Assembly (NCBI GenBank): GCA_904420045.1
Contig: CAJFTY010000026.1
Coordinates: 58,548 to 122,547, forward strand
Length of the DNA stretch: 64,000 nt
Source of the DNA: Candidatus Metaruminococcus caecorum
GTDB taxonomy: Bacteria > Bacillota > Clostridia > Oscillospirales > Ruminococcaceae
Direction: 5' to 3'
Shown in pieces: positions 44,069-52,365 of this stretch. Under the pieces are notes generated by a model, which ran no database searches, was not told where the DNA came from, and worked only from the letters and a program-made list of their open reading frames with translations. The position numbers and the translations under genes were made by a program. Position 1 is the stretch's first letter. The number at the start of each line of letters is the position of its first letter.

Positions 44069-44695
44069 ATGTTTGGGACAAGAAATCTTGCGGACGAAAC
44101 GGGAGCGGTTGTCAAACTGGCCGGGAAAAACCGTTTTTTGCTGGTATTATTTTTGTTGTTTTTTTTCGGAGTGGTGTACGGTGCGCTGGTAATCAGCCAA
44201 GGCTCCCGTCAATTAATGGACACCCTGTCGTTTATGACCGATAATTTTTTGTCGCTGCGGTCGGAACAGTCCCTGCTTCAGACCTTTTTCCGATCGTTTG
44301 GCATGCACCTGGGGATGATGGCGGTGCTGTATGTGATGGGGTTTTCCGCGATCTCTCAGCCGGTTTCCCTGTTTATCCCTGCTTTTTATGGCCTGGGATT
44401 CGGGCTGTCGGTCGGGTATCTGTATTCCTCTATGGGAGCCAAGGCGATTCTGGTAACTGCGGTCATTATATTGCCCCATGCAATGATTTCCACTGTGGCG
44501 TTAATTTTGGCGGTTCGGGAATCCGTCCGGCTTTCCAATTTGTTTTTAGCCGGGTTTGTCCCGAAACTCACCGGTTCGGTCAGCCTAAAAGCGGTAAAGC
44601 TGTATTCGGTAAAATATCTGATCCTTCTGCTGTTTATGCTGTTGGCCTCGTTTGTGGACGGTGTCTTTACCTTTTTATTCGCCCGCTTTTTCTAA
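44069..44695 (+). CDS. SpoIIM-like membrane protein (DUF95)
   Basis: 208 residues from ATG 44069 behind a perfect GGAGG. About five to six hydrophobic helices in the SpoIIM/DUF95 pattern, with FYGLGFGLSVGYLYSSMGAKA and LPHAMISTVALILAVRES. Bacillus SpoIIM forms the DMP complex with SpoIID and SpoIIP that drives engulfment. The similarity to true SpoIIM is moderate and the gene stands alone, so it could be a paralogue with another membrane role. Confidence 0.78.
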   Translation: MFGTRNLADETGAVVKLAGKNRFLLVLFLLFFFGVVYGALVISQGSRQLMDTLSFMTDNFLSLRSEQSLLQTFFRSFGMHLGMMAVLYVMGFSAISQPVSLFIPAFYGLGFGLSVGYLYSSMGAKAILVTAVIILPHAMISTVALILAVRESVRLSNLFLAGFVPKLTGSVSLKAVKLYSVKYLILLLFMLLASFVDGVFTFLFARFF

Positions 44696-44733
44696 GCGGT
44701 ACGTAGGGCGAAAAAATGTTCATAGAACGTTTC

Positions 44734-44762
44734 TTGACAAACAGCGGCAAGTTTCGCATAAT
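44734..44762 (+). promoter_or_regulatory. sigma-A promoter of the DUF624 gene
   Basis: TTGACA (44734-44739), 17 bp, CATAAT (44757-44762). Confidence 0.78.
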
Positions 44763-44848
44763 AATACTGTTTAGGATCCAATTGATTGAATGTTGTCTGG
44801 ATGTATGTCCGGACAGGATGTGAAAAGCTGGAGGTATTGAAAACTTAT

Positions 44849-45685
44849 ATGGGGAATTTTTTCAAGGTCAACCGCTTTGAAGAGGCCGGTCCCGGCGTCG
44901 ATAAGGGACAATCCAATAAAAAGCGCTTTTTTTTGTTTTGGGAAATCATCATCCGAAAATTTTGGAAGCTGATTTTGCTGAATCTTTTGTATGTGCTGTT
45001 CTGTATTCCCATTGTGACCATTGGTCCGGCGACTGCGGCGTTTACCTATGTGCTGCGCAATTTCTCCCAGGAGGAACACGCTTTTATCTTGGGGGATTTC
45101 ATCGACGCGTTCAAGAAAAACTTTAAGCAGGCTTTTGCTATGGGGTTGATTGACCTTGTAGCGATTGTAATGCTGATTGTGGCGGTTCCGTTTTACTATG
45201 ATGCTCTAAAGGCCGGCTGGTTTTATTACATTCCCTTCATTATGTGTTCCGGCGCGGGACTGGTGGCTCTGTTCATGAACTATTATGTTTATCTGATGAT
45301 CGTTTCGCTGGACTTAAAGCTCAAGGATATTTTGAAAAACGCGTTTGTGTTGTCCTGTGTTTCCTGGAAGACCAACTTAATCACCACGTTCTTTTTGGCG
45401 GTGATCCTGATCCCGGCCGTACTGTTTTACTCGATTGGAATTCCTGTCTTTTTGCTGATCGGTTTTTCTTTTGTGGGCATGATCGTATGCTTTAACTCTT
45501 ATCAATATATTCTCAAATATGTGGTAGAGCCTTATTATGAGGAACAGCGCGCGCTTCATCCTGAAGAATATGCGGAAAAAGAAAAACAGGAAATGGAAGA
45601 TGTGATTTTTGAGGATATCGGCACCAAAGAGGTGAAGATACAGCCGCAGATCCATAAGGGCAAAAAAGGAAAAATGATTCGATAA
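44849..45685 (+). CDS. DUF624/YesL-family membrane protein
   Basis: 278 residues from ATG 44849 (MGNFFKVNRFEE, the normal YesL opening). Five to six membrane helices; FWKLILLNLLYVLFCIPIVTIGPATAAFTYVLR is split over TM1 and the family loop. The C-terminal tail is charged and basic. YesL-type proteins often sit beside sugar ABC transporters, but none is here; function unknown. GGAGG lies 14 bp before the ATG, somewhat far. The gene has its own promoter. Confidence 0.85.
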   Translation: MGNFFKVNRFEEAGPGVDKGQSNKKRFFLFWEIIIRKFWKLILLNLLYVLFCIPIVTIGPATAAFTYVLRNFSQEEHAFILGDFIDAFKKNFKQAFAMGLIDLVAIVMLIVAVPFYYDALKAGWFYYIPFIMCSGAGLVALFMNYYVYLMIVSLDLKLKDILKNAFVLSCVSWKTNLITTFFLAVILIPAVLFYSIGIPVFLLIGFSFVGMIVCFNSYQYILKYVVEPYYEEQRALHPEEYAEKEKQEMEDVIFEDIGTKEVKIQPQIHKGKKGKMIR

Positions 45686-45690
45686 AAGAG

Positions 45691-45719
45691 TTGACAAATC
45701 GACAAAACACTGCTATAAT
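45691..45719 (+). promoter_or_regulatory. consensus promoter of tRNA-Gly
   Basis: Perfect TTGACA (45691-45696), 17 bp, perfect TATAAT (45714-45719), 19 bp before the tRNA. Confidence 0.92.
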
Positions 45720-45738
45720 ATTTTACAGTGTTTTGAGT

Positions 45739-45814
45739 GCGGGTTTAGCTCATCTGGTAGAGCGCCACCTTGCCAAGGTGGAGGTAGCGAGTTCGAGCCT
45801 CGTAACCCGCTCCA
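45739..45814 (+). tRNA. tRNA-Gly (anticodon GCC)
   Basis: 76 nt including an encoded CCA. The acceptor stem GCGGGTT/AACCCGC, the D-arm, the anticodon stem CCACC/GGTGG with loop TTGCCAA (anticodon GCC), and a T-arm with TTCGAGC all fold perfectly. The discriminator base is T. It has a consensus promoter before it and a terminator after it. Confidence 0.98.
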
Positions 45815-45821
45815 AAAGGGA

Positions 45822-45857
45822 AGAGAAGGCGGTACTTTGTACTGCCTTCTCTTTTTT
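45822..45857 (+). terminator. terminator of tRNA-Gly
   Basis: AGAGAAGGC(G)GTAC pairs with GTAC(T)GCCTTCTCT, then TTTTTT. Confidence 0.88.
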
Positions 45858-46071
45858 ACCTTCTCGGATGCCTTGAAAAGGTCGAAAAAAGTCGGGAAAC
45901 AGAAAAAATCTGCAACGATGTAGCCAGCCATTTCATCACGAATTTTACACCTGGGGGACAGGACTCTTTGAAAAGAAGGCCGTTTGGCCAATGCAAGGTG
46001 CAAGAGGCGCTTTTTTACTTTGTTTTGACCGATTGCGCGCTTTTTTCAAACCAGTCCTAGACAAACTTTTC

Positions 46072-46101
46072 TTGCATGCGCTTTTTTAAAAAGAGTATAC
46101 T
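46072..46101 (+). promoter_or_regulatory. probable promoter of the PHP gene; 45858-46071 otherwise empty
   Basis: TTGCAT (46072-46077), 18 bp, TATACT (46096-46101). The preceding 200 bp of this gap hold only a short hairpin (GGCC-TTT-type, near 45980) and T runs. Confidence 0.5.
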
Positions 46102-46176
46102 GATATTTATAGTGTGCTTTGTATGGCGCAACCAGTAATACGCCGCACTGTCCGGCGGCAAAGGGGTGTTGTAAGT

Positions 46177-47019
46177 ATGAAAGGCGATTTGCATTGCCAT
46201 ACCAAACTGTCCGACGGGTCGCAGGGAATTGAAGAGGTGATCGCGTTTGCAAAAAGAACCGACCTTGATTTTATTTCTCTGACCGATCATGACACCATGG
46301 CGTCCTTTTCCAGAGCTAAGATTCTGGGGGAGCGATACGGCGTTCAGGTAATCCCAGGGGTAGAGCTTTCTGCCCATGACAACGCGCGGGACCGCAAGGT
46401 TCACATCCTGTGCTATATGCCTATCAAACCAGATCGGCTGGAGGGGCTGTGCAACAAAATCTGTGACAACCGGAAGAAAGCCGCCAATGAAATGGCACGG
46501 CAGGTGATGAAAATCTTCCCGATCACGCCCGAGTGCATTACCAAATATTCTTCCAGCTCCCAAAGCGTGTATAAGCAGCATATTATGCACGCGCTGATGG
46601 ATGCCGGCTTTACGACACGAATTTATGGCAACCTGTTTAAACAGCTGTTTGACCCGGAGGAGGGCTCTTGCTATGTGGGCTGTGAGTGCCCGGATGTATA
46701 CGATGTGCTTAAGCTGGTCCACTCTGCGGGAGGGATCGCTGTGCTGGCGCACCCGGGGGTGTACAACAGCTATGACCTGATGGAAGAACTGTGCCAGAAA
46801 AAGCTTTTGGACGGGATTGAGGTCTGGCATTCCCGCAACAAGCCGGGGGACGATGAGATGCTGCTTCAGGTGACCAAGCGCTATGGTCTGATCGCCACAG
46901 GAGGATCGGACTACCACGGCATGTACGGATCTCGTCCCAGTCCGGTGGGTAGATGCTTTACCCCCGGTGAATCCATTGAAGCGCTGTTTGCCCTGCATGA
47001 ACAAAAGCAGGCGGAATAA
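46177..47019 (+). CDS. PHP-domain phosphoesterase
   Basis: 280 residues from ATG 46177. The PHP metal motifs are in order: GDLHCHTKLSDGSQ, LTDHDTMASF, PGVELSAHD and, near the end, GGSDYHGMYG. Relatives are cytosolic phosphoesterases such as nucleoside 3',5'-bisphosphate phosphatase (RnaseAM/YciV type). The substrate is not certain. It is followed after 33 bp by malic enzyme on the same strand. Confidence 0.9.
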   Translation: MKGDLHCHTKLSDGSQGIEEVIAFAKRTDLDFISLTDHDTMASFSRAKILGERYGVQVIPGVELSAHDNARDRKVHILCYMPIKPDRLEGLCNKICDNRKKAANEMARQVMKIFPITPECITKYSSSSQSVYKQHIMHALMDAGFTTRIYGNLFKQLFDPEEGSCYVGCECPDVYDVLKLVHSAGGIAVLAHPGVYNSYDLMEELCQKKLLDGIEVWHSRNKPGDDEMLLQVTKRYGLIATGGSDYHGMYGSRPSPVGRCFTPGESIEALFALHEQKQAE

Positions 47020-47052
47020 CCAATACTCATTCATCAATTGGAGGAAATCCAC

Positions 47053-48228
47053 ATGGACGTCAAAGAACTCGCAGTACAAAAGCATAAAGAGTGGAAGGGC
47101 AAGATTGAAATCATTCCCCGCGCTCCCATCACCAACCGGGAGGAACTCTCGGTGGCGTATACCCCCGGCGTGGCCCAGCCCTGTCTGGAAATCCAAAAAG
47201 ATCCTGCCCTCAGCTATGAGCTGACCCGCCGGGGGAACCTGGTAGCTGTGATTACCGACGGCACCGCCGTGCTGGGATTGGGGGACATCGGCCCCGAGGC
47301 CGCTATGCCGGTTATGGAGGGAAAGTGTGCGCTGTTTAAGGCTTTTGCGGACATCGATGCGTTTCCTCTGTGCGTAAACAGCAAGGACGTGGACGAAATT
47401 GTCCGCACTGTGGAGCTGATTGGCCTGAGCTTCGGCGGTATCAACCTGGAGGACATTGCCGCGCCCCGCTGCTTTGAAATTGAGCAAAAGCTCAAAGAAC
47501 GCCTGGATATCCCGGTGTTCCACGACGACCAGCACGGTACGGCGATCATCGCATCGGCGGCGCTGATCAACTCCTCACGGCTGACCGGAAAGCCCCTTTC
47601 CTCCATGACGGTGGTCATCAACGGCGCGGGCGCAGCTGGCATCGCCATTGCGAAGCTTTTTCTTCTGCTGGGGATTGGTGATGTGATTCTGTGCGACAAG
47701 GACGGCATTCTGCATCCGGGCGCCCAGGGGATGAATCCCGCCCAGCGGGAAATGACTGCCATCACCAACAAAACCGGCAAATCCGGGAGCCTCGCCGATG
47801 CCCTTGCGGGAGCGGACGCGTTTATCGGCGTCTCCCGTCCGGGGCTTGTGACGCCGCAGATGGTATCCACTATGGCGTCCAAGGCGGTGGTGTTCGCCAT
47901 GGCAAACCCCGTTCCCGAAATCATGCCGGAGGATGCCAAGGCGGGCGGCGCGTACATCGTGGGAACCGGGCGCAGCGATTTTCCCAATCAGGTCAACAAT
48001 GTCCTGGCGTTTCCCGGTATTTTTAAAGGCGCGCTGGCAGTTCGGGCAAAAGACATCACGGAAGAGATGAAGCTTGCAGCCGCTTACGGAATCGCGGGAA
48101 TTATCTCAGACAACGAACTTCGCCCCGACTATGTGCTGCCCGACGCGTTTAATCCCAAAGTGGCAGAGGCCGTGGCCAAAGCCGTGGCGGACAAAGCGGT
48201 GGAGCAGGGGCTTGCCCGGATTAAATAG
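47053..48228 (+). CDS. NAD(P)-dependent malic enzyme
   Basis: 391 residues from ATG 47053 behind GGAGG. It oxidatively decarboxylates malate to pyruvate. The N-terminal YTPGVAQPCLEIQKDP and LGLGDIGPEAAMPVMEGK blocks, the metal-binding FHDDQHGTAII, and the Rossmann motif NGAGAAGIAIAKL are conserved. It is the short bacterial form without a phosphotransacetylase tail. It may supply pyruvate and NAD(P)H, which connects to the acn-icd branch. Confidence 0.95.
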   Translation: MDVKELAVQKHKEWKGKIEIIPRAPITNREELSVAYTPGVAQPCLEIQKDPALSYELTRRGNLVAVITDGTAVLGLGDIGPEAAMPVMEGKCALFKAFADIDAFPLCVNSKDVDEIVRTVELIGLSFGGINLEDIAAPRCFEIEQKLKERLDIPVFHDDQHGTAIIASAALINSSRLTGKPLSSMTVVINGAGAAGIAIAKLFLLLGIGDVILCDKDGILHPGAQGMNPAQREMTAITNKTGKSGSLADALAGADAFIGVSRPGLVTPQMVSTMASKAVVFAMANPVPEIMPEDAKAGGAYIVGTGRSDFPNQVNNVLAFPGIFKGALAVRAKDITEEMKLAAAYGIAGIISDNELRPDYVLPDAFNPKVAEAVAKAVADKAVEQGLARIK

Positions 48229-48255
48229 CGGAACGAATCCAGGAGGGACTTGAAC

Positions 48256-48522
48256 ATGACCTATCATTTTATACCCAAAGGCGTCTGTTCCCGATCCATT
48301 GATTTGGAACTGGACGGAGACATCATTCGGGATGTTCGTTTTGAAGGCGGATGCAACGGAAATCTGAAGGGAATTTCCGCGCTGGTGATTGGACAGCGTG
48401 CGGAAGATGTGGTGGATAAGCTGGAAAACATCCAGTGTGGGCACAAGGGCACTTCCTGCCCGGCCCAGCTTGCGCAGGCGCTGATGGAAGCGCTACAACA
48501 GCAGATGGCCGTCCGTCCGTAA
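48256..48522 (+). CDS. TIGR03905-family four-cysteine (TSCPD-like) protein
   Basis: 88 residues from ATG 48256 behind AGGAGG. The four cysteines are in GVCSRS, GGCNGN, IQCGHKG and TSCPAQL. The middle DVRFEGGCNGNLKGIS and TSCPAQLAQAL blocks fit the TSCPD-domain family TIGR03905 of anaerobes. It probably binds a metal or folate-like ligand; the function is unknown. It is co-directional with malic enzyme (27 bp) and an unrecognised gene (21 bp). Confidence 0.86.
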   Translation: MTYHFIPKGVCSRSIDLELDGDIIRDVRFEGGCNGNLKGISALVIGQRAEDVVDKLENIQCGHKGTSCPAQLAQALMEALQQQMAVRP

Positions 48523-48543
48523 AAGAAGAGAGGGGGATCGTCG

Positions 48544-49104
48544 GTGTCGGATTATTTGGATGACGATGATGTAAAGGTGTTGGACTTTTCAGACTCAAAA
48601 AGCTCTTCTGACGATGTGGAAGAGCTAATCGACGATGTTCAGGAGCAAAAACAAAATGGAAATCTGGATAAGGCCCGTCAGCTTGGGGAAGATCTTGCCG
48701 GCGAGGTGGATTCCAACGATGGGGAGTTTATCTTTGGCCTGGACCAGCAGGAAAGCGGAGATATCATCTGCCAACGGAGGCTTTTATTGGCTTTTGTAGT
48801 CACCTACGGACTGGATCGTTTCTGTGTCAACTCCCTGATTGCCAAGACCGCGCAAAACACCTTTTTGGAAACCATTCAGCAGGCCTCTCCCAGCATATAC
48901 AAGGACATCAATCAGCAGGGAGCGTTTTCCTATTATTACTTGTGTGTGCGGGATGGGGAAACGCCGGCGGATGGAGTGGGCAAAACATTTGCGGAGCTGT
49001 GCGGCAGAAAGGGCGACTGTGTTTATGCGAAGCTGGGCGCGGCGCTGTACGAGTATTTTCTCACGGTTGTGGAACAGCGGGTCATATCCCTGCGGTTTCA
49101 GTAA
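48544..49104 (+). CDS. uncharacterised protein with acidic N-terminus
   Basis: 186 residues from GTG 48544 behind GAGGGGGA. I do not recognise the family. The first 60 residues are acidic and of low complexity (SDYLDDDDVKVLDFSDSKSS). The rest looks like a compact helical domain (LLLAFVVTYGLDRFCVNSLI, then YYLCVRDGE and AKLGAALYEYFLTVVEQR). It has no signal peptide or classical membrane helix. It sits directly after the four-Cys protein and before a terminator, so it ends the malic-enzyme unit. Confidence 0.8.
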   Translation: MSDYLDDDDVKVLDFSDSKSSSDDVEELIDDVQEQKQNGNLDKARQLGEDLAGEVDSNDGEFIFGLDQQESGDIICQRRLLLAFVVTYGLDRFCVNSLIAKTAQNTFLETIQQASPSIYKDINQQGAFSYYYLCVRDGETPADGVGKTFAELCGRKGDCVYAKLGAALYEYFLTVVEQRVISLRFQ

Positions 49105-49127
49105 ATACTATAAGGAATAGAAGGAGA

Positions 49128-49176
49128 GGGCTCCTTTTCCAGTCAGCGCCGCCGGACTGGAAAGGGGCTTTCTTTC
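49128..49176 (+). terminator. terminator after the uncharacterised gene
   Basis: GCTCCTTTTCCAGTC (49130-49144) pairs with GACTGGAAAGGGGC (49154-49167), with T-rich sequence after. Confidence 0.75.
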
Positions 49177-49212
49177 TATACGGCACAGGGCGAAGGAAAG
49201 GTGTGAACGATT

Positions 49213-50517
49213 GTGTGGGCAAATGAAAGCGTTTTTTACCAAATTTATCCCTTGGGATTTTGTGGTGCTCCAAAAGAAAACGACGGAAAACTGGTTTCCA
49301 GAATCCACCGGGTAAACGATTTTCTGGATCATCTGGAACGGCTGGGGATCGGCGCAGTGTATTTTTCGCCGGTGTTCCAGTCTGACCGGCACGGCTACGA
49401 CACTCGAGACTATCGGGTGATCGACTGCCGACTGGGCACAAACGAGGATTTTTCCAGGGTGTGCGCCGCCCTGCATCAGCGCGGTATCCGGGTGGTGCTC
49501 GACGGCGTGTTTCACCATGTAGGACGGGGATTCTGGGCGTTTCAGGATGTTTTAAAAAACCGGGAACAATCCCCGTATAAAGACTGGTTTTTCATCGACT
49601 TTCACGGTAATTCCAGCTATAACGACGGGCTATGGTACGAGGGCTGGGAGGGACACTATGAGCTTGTCAAGCTTAACCTGCGCAATCCTCAGGTGGTGGA
49701 GCACCTGTTTTCCTGCATCCGCCTGTGGGTGGAGCAGTTCGGTATCGACGGACTTCGTCTGGACGTGGCCTACTGCCTGGATCACGACTTTTTAAGACAG
49801 CTTCGAAGCTTTTGCGACTCCCTGAAAGAGGAGTTTTTCCTAGTTGGGGAGGTGCTGTTTGGGGATTACAACCAGATCATGAATCCGCAGATGCTCCACA
49901 GCTGTACCAATTACGAATGCTACAAGGGCCTGCATTCCAGTTTTAACAGCAAAAATCTATTTGAGCTATCCCACTCCCTAACCCGTCAATTCGGGCCGGA
50001 AAACTGGACGCTGTACAAGGGAAAGCACCTGCTGTGCTTTGTCGACAACCACGACGTGACCCGGGCCGCCAGCATTTTGCAGGAAAGGCGGAACCTCCCG
50101 CTGCTGTACGCGGCGTTGTTCGGCATGCCTGGAATTCCCTGCCTGTACTACGGCAGCGAATGGGGAATCGAGGGGGAGAAGTCTCAAGGGGACGACGCAC
50201 TCCGCCCGGAAACGCCAACTCCCCGCTGGGACGAACTTACCGGCTGGATCGCCAGGCTTTCAGAAATTCACCAGCGGGAAAAGGCATTGTGCTTCGGCGG
50301 CTACGCCCCTGCGGTACTCACCAATCGACAGCTGGTCATGGAGCGCAGTTTTGAGGGCGAAACGGTTTTTGTGGGGATCAATTTGGACGATCAGCCCTAT
50401 CCGTTTTGCTTGAACCGTGGACAGGGAACCGATCTGCTGACCGGTGAGCCGGTGGATTTATCTGCACCCATGGAGCTTCCGGCGTTTGGAGCCGGATTTT
50501 GGAAAACAATGGGATGA
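49213..50517 (+). CDS. GH13 alpha-glucosidase/amylase-family enzyme
   Basis: 434 residues from GTG 49213. The GH13 conserved regions are clear: DGVFHHVG (region I), DGLRLDVA with nucleophile Asp (II), VGEVLFG with the acid Glu (III) and FVDNHDVTR with the third Asp (IV). There is no signal peptide, so it acts on imported maltodextrins or similar oligosaccharides in the cytosol. It is shorter than most neopullulanases because the N-terminal domain is absent. It is a single-gene unit between terminators. Confidence 0.93.
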   Translation: MWANESVFYQIYPLGFCGAPKENDGKLVSRIHRVNDFLDHLERLGIGAVYFSPVFQSDRHGYDTRDYRVIDCRLGTNEDFSRVCAALHQRGIRVVLDGVFHHVGRGFWAFQDVLKNREQSPYKDWFFIDFHGNSSYNDGLWYEGWEGHYELVKLNLRNPQVVEHLFSCIRLWVEQFGIDGLRLDVAYCLDHDFLRQLRSFCDSLKEEFFLVGEVLFGDYNQIMNPQMLHSCTNYECYKGLHSSFNSKNLFELSHSLTRQFGPENWTLYKGKHLLCFVDNHDVTRAASILQERRNLPLLYAALFGMPGIPCLYYGSEWGIEGEKSQGDDALRPETPTPRWDELTGWIARLSEIHQREKALCFGGYAPAVLTNRQLVMERSFEGETVFVGINLDDQPYPFCLNRGQGTDLLTGEPVDLSAPMELPAFGAGFWKTMG

Positions 50518-50560
50518 CAAACACCCCTATGAGGAAAGCTTTCCTCATAGGGGTGTTTTG
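50518..50560. terminator. bidirectional terminator between GH13 and PNPOx genes
   Basis: A perfect 20-bp palindrome (AAACACCCCTATGAGGAAAG and its complement) ends in TTTT on one side and has AAA on the other. Confidence 0.85.
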
Positions 50561-50645
50561 ATCGTTCCTTTATCCATTTCGTGCCCGGTTTCGCATGGAG
50601 TCAAATCGGAACTGCCTGCATGTTCTCGTTGCAGAATGGTATGAA

Positions 50646-51119
50646 TTAAAATCCGGTTCGTTGCTTACAGGTAAAGCTGTTTACCCTGACCTGGAAAACC
50701 GTGACAGAATTTGCCTGCTTTTGTGTAAAGGTAAAATCCTTTCCGGCTTGGTGTTGCATCAACAGGGAAAGGGCATTCTGTTTTTCACGTACATCCTCCA
50801 CGATGGAAACGGTTCCGGTTCCGACAATACTGGAAAACCGGTAGCCGTAGCTGCAAGCGGTTTCGCCAGGAATCAAGTTGTGATCGCAGTCCATCTCGAA
50901 CCCAACCCGGGGATTTTTTCGAATCAGATCCAGCTTGCGTCCTTCGTCGGCGCAGTGAAAATAGAGAGTCAGCACATCCTCCTGATAACTGTAACCGAAA
51001 TTCATTGGTACGATGTAAGGACTTTCAGGGGCGACAATGGCAAGGCGGCAAACTTTACACTTCTGGATCACGGAATGAATGGTCTCCCATTCCGTCACCT
51101 GGCGGTCGTTTCTTCGCAT
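50646..51119 (-). CDS. pyridoxamine 5'-phosphate oxidase-family flavoprotein (NimA-like)
   Basis: 157 residues from ATG 51119 behind GGAGG. A split-barrel flavin-binding protein (KVCRLAIVAPESPYIVPMNFG, LYFHCADEGRKLDLIRKNPRV). This subgroup includes NimA-type nitroimidazole reductases and haem- or flavin-binding proteins of unknown use. It is 22 bp downstream of hydF on the same strand and may be read through from the hydrogenase-maturation operon. Confidence 0.87.
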   Translation of the reverse strand: MRRNDRQVTEWETIHSVIQKCKVCRLAIVAPESPYIVPMNFGYSYQEDVLTLYFHCADEGRKLDLIRKNPRVGFEMDCDHNLIPGETACSYGYRFSSIVGTGTVSIVEDVREKQNALSLLMQHQAGKDFTFTQKQANSVTVFQVRVNSFTCKQRTGF

Positions 51120-51141
51120 GGTAAAAACCTCCTTGCTGCTA

Positions 51142-52335
51142 TTATACTCCGCAGTCGATTTTATCGAGAATCCCACTCAGTTTTGCCAACAGGATTCCAT
51201 AGTTTGTCACCGAAACCCCGGCAGATACCAGGCGGGAGATTCTCGACAGCACGTACCGGCGGTTAAACATGCACGCGCCGCACTGCACGGCCAGGCTATA
51301 CGCTGAAAGATTCTCAGGAAGAACAGGGCCGCTGATCACGTCGATCTGCAGGCCCTTTCCCACCCGTTTACGAAGCAGGGCGGGAATTTTTTTCCGGCCG
51401 ATATCCCCGTCCAGGGGATTGTGGGTGCAGGCCTCCAAAATCAGAACCCGGTCGGTCTCCTTTAATCTGTCGACTGCCTTTACTCCCTCCAGATAGGTGT
51501 GGATGTCCCCTTTGTACCGGGCCATGAGAACGGAGAAGGAGGTGAGCATGCTCTGCTCCGGCTTGTTCTCATACACAAAGGGAAACACCTGTGAATCGGC
51601 GATGATGAGCTTGGGAGGATGTTTGAGGGCGCTCAGGGCGGGAACCATTTGGTCAGTGGTGACCACCGTCACCAGCGCTTTTAGATCCAGCAAATCCCGG
51701 ATGGTCTGTACCTGGGGCAGGATCAGCCGCCCCTTGGGCGCCTGGATATCCTGGGGAGCTACCAGCAGTACGCTGTCCCCGGCGTTCACCAGGTGTCCGG
51801 TGATGCTGCTAAGCTCGGTGTCCCGTCCAATGATCTCGATCAGCCGTTTTTTCAGCTCCTCGATGCCGGTATTGTTTACAGCGCTCACCGGAAGGGGAGA
51901 GAGCGCTTTCAGCTCATCGGGAATGTTTGCAGACAAATCGGACTTATTGAACACACAGATGGTTTTCACCTTGCGGGCGGATAACTCCTTCATCCAGCGG
52001 AGCTCCTCTTGAATATCGGAACGTCCGGCGGAAAAAACCAGCACCGCCACGTCGATTTTATCCAAAACCTCCCGGGTTTTGTTCACCCGGATGTTTCCCA
52101 GCGTCCCGGTGTCGTCAAAGCCCGCCGTGTCAATAAAGACCACCGGACCGACGGGAAGAAGCTCCATGGGCTTGTACACCGGATCGGTGGTGGTGCCCGC
52201 CACACTGGACACCAGGGCGATGTCCTGCCCGGAAAGGGCGTTTACAAGCGAGGATTTCCCGCTGTTGGCCGCCCCGAAAATGCCGATGTGAACTCGTTCC
52301 CCCATGGGGGTTTCCTGTAGGGAATTGACTGCCAT
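51142..52335 (-). CDS. hydF: [FeFe]-hydrogenase maturation GTPase HydF
   Basis: 397 residues. The GTPase P-loop GAANSGKSS is at about residues 20-28, followed by DTAGFD and NKSD. The C-terminal cluster-binding domain has CTHNPLDGD and CGACMFNRR (Cys-x-His … Cys-x2-Cys). HydF is the scaffold on which the 2Fe H-subcluster is built and from which it is handed to HydA. It follows hydG by 30 bp. Confidence 0.97.
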   Translation of the reverse strand: MAVNSLQETPMGERVHIGIFGAANSGKSSLVNALSGQDIALVSSVAGTTTDPVYKPMELLPVGPVVFIDTAGFDDTGTLGNIRVNKTREVLDKIDVAVLVFSAGRSDIQEELRWMKELSARKVKTICVFNKSDLSANIPDELKALSPLPVSAVNNTGIEELKKRLIEIIGRDTELSSITGHLVNAGDSVLLVAPQDIQAPKGRLILPQVQTIRDLLDLKALVTVVTTDQMVPALSALKHPPKLIIADSQVFPFVYENKPEQSMLTSFSVLMARYKGDIHTYLEGVKAVDRLKETDRVLILEACTHNPLDGDIGRKKIPALLRKRVGKGLQIDVISGPVLPENLSAYSLAVQCGACMFNRRYVLSRISRLVSAGVSVTNYGILLAKLSGILDKIDCGV

Positions 52336-52365
52336 TGGCGCGCCTCCTTTTCAATGACGGGGGAA

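Noticed and set aside
45739..45814. tRNA-Gly as attachment site for the recombinase at 63151
   Set aside because: It is 17 kb away with core genes between. I noticed no repeat of its 3' end near the recombinase.
46057..47535. A 492-codon open frame on the minus strand
   Set aside because: It is antisense to two well-identified genes (PHP phosphoesterase and malic enzyme), with no recognisable domain and no ribosome site.
50595..51266. A 223-codon plus-strand frame
   Set aside because: It is antisense to the PNPOx-family gene and hydF, whose motifs and ribosome site are clear.
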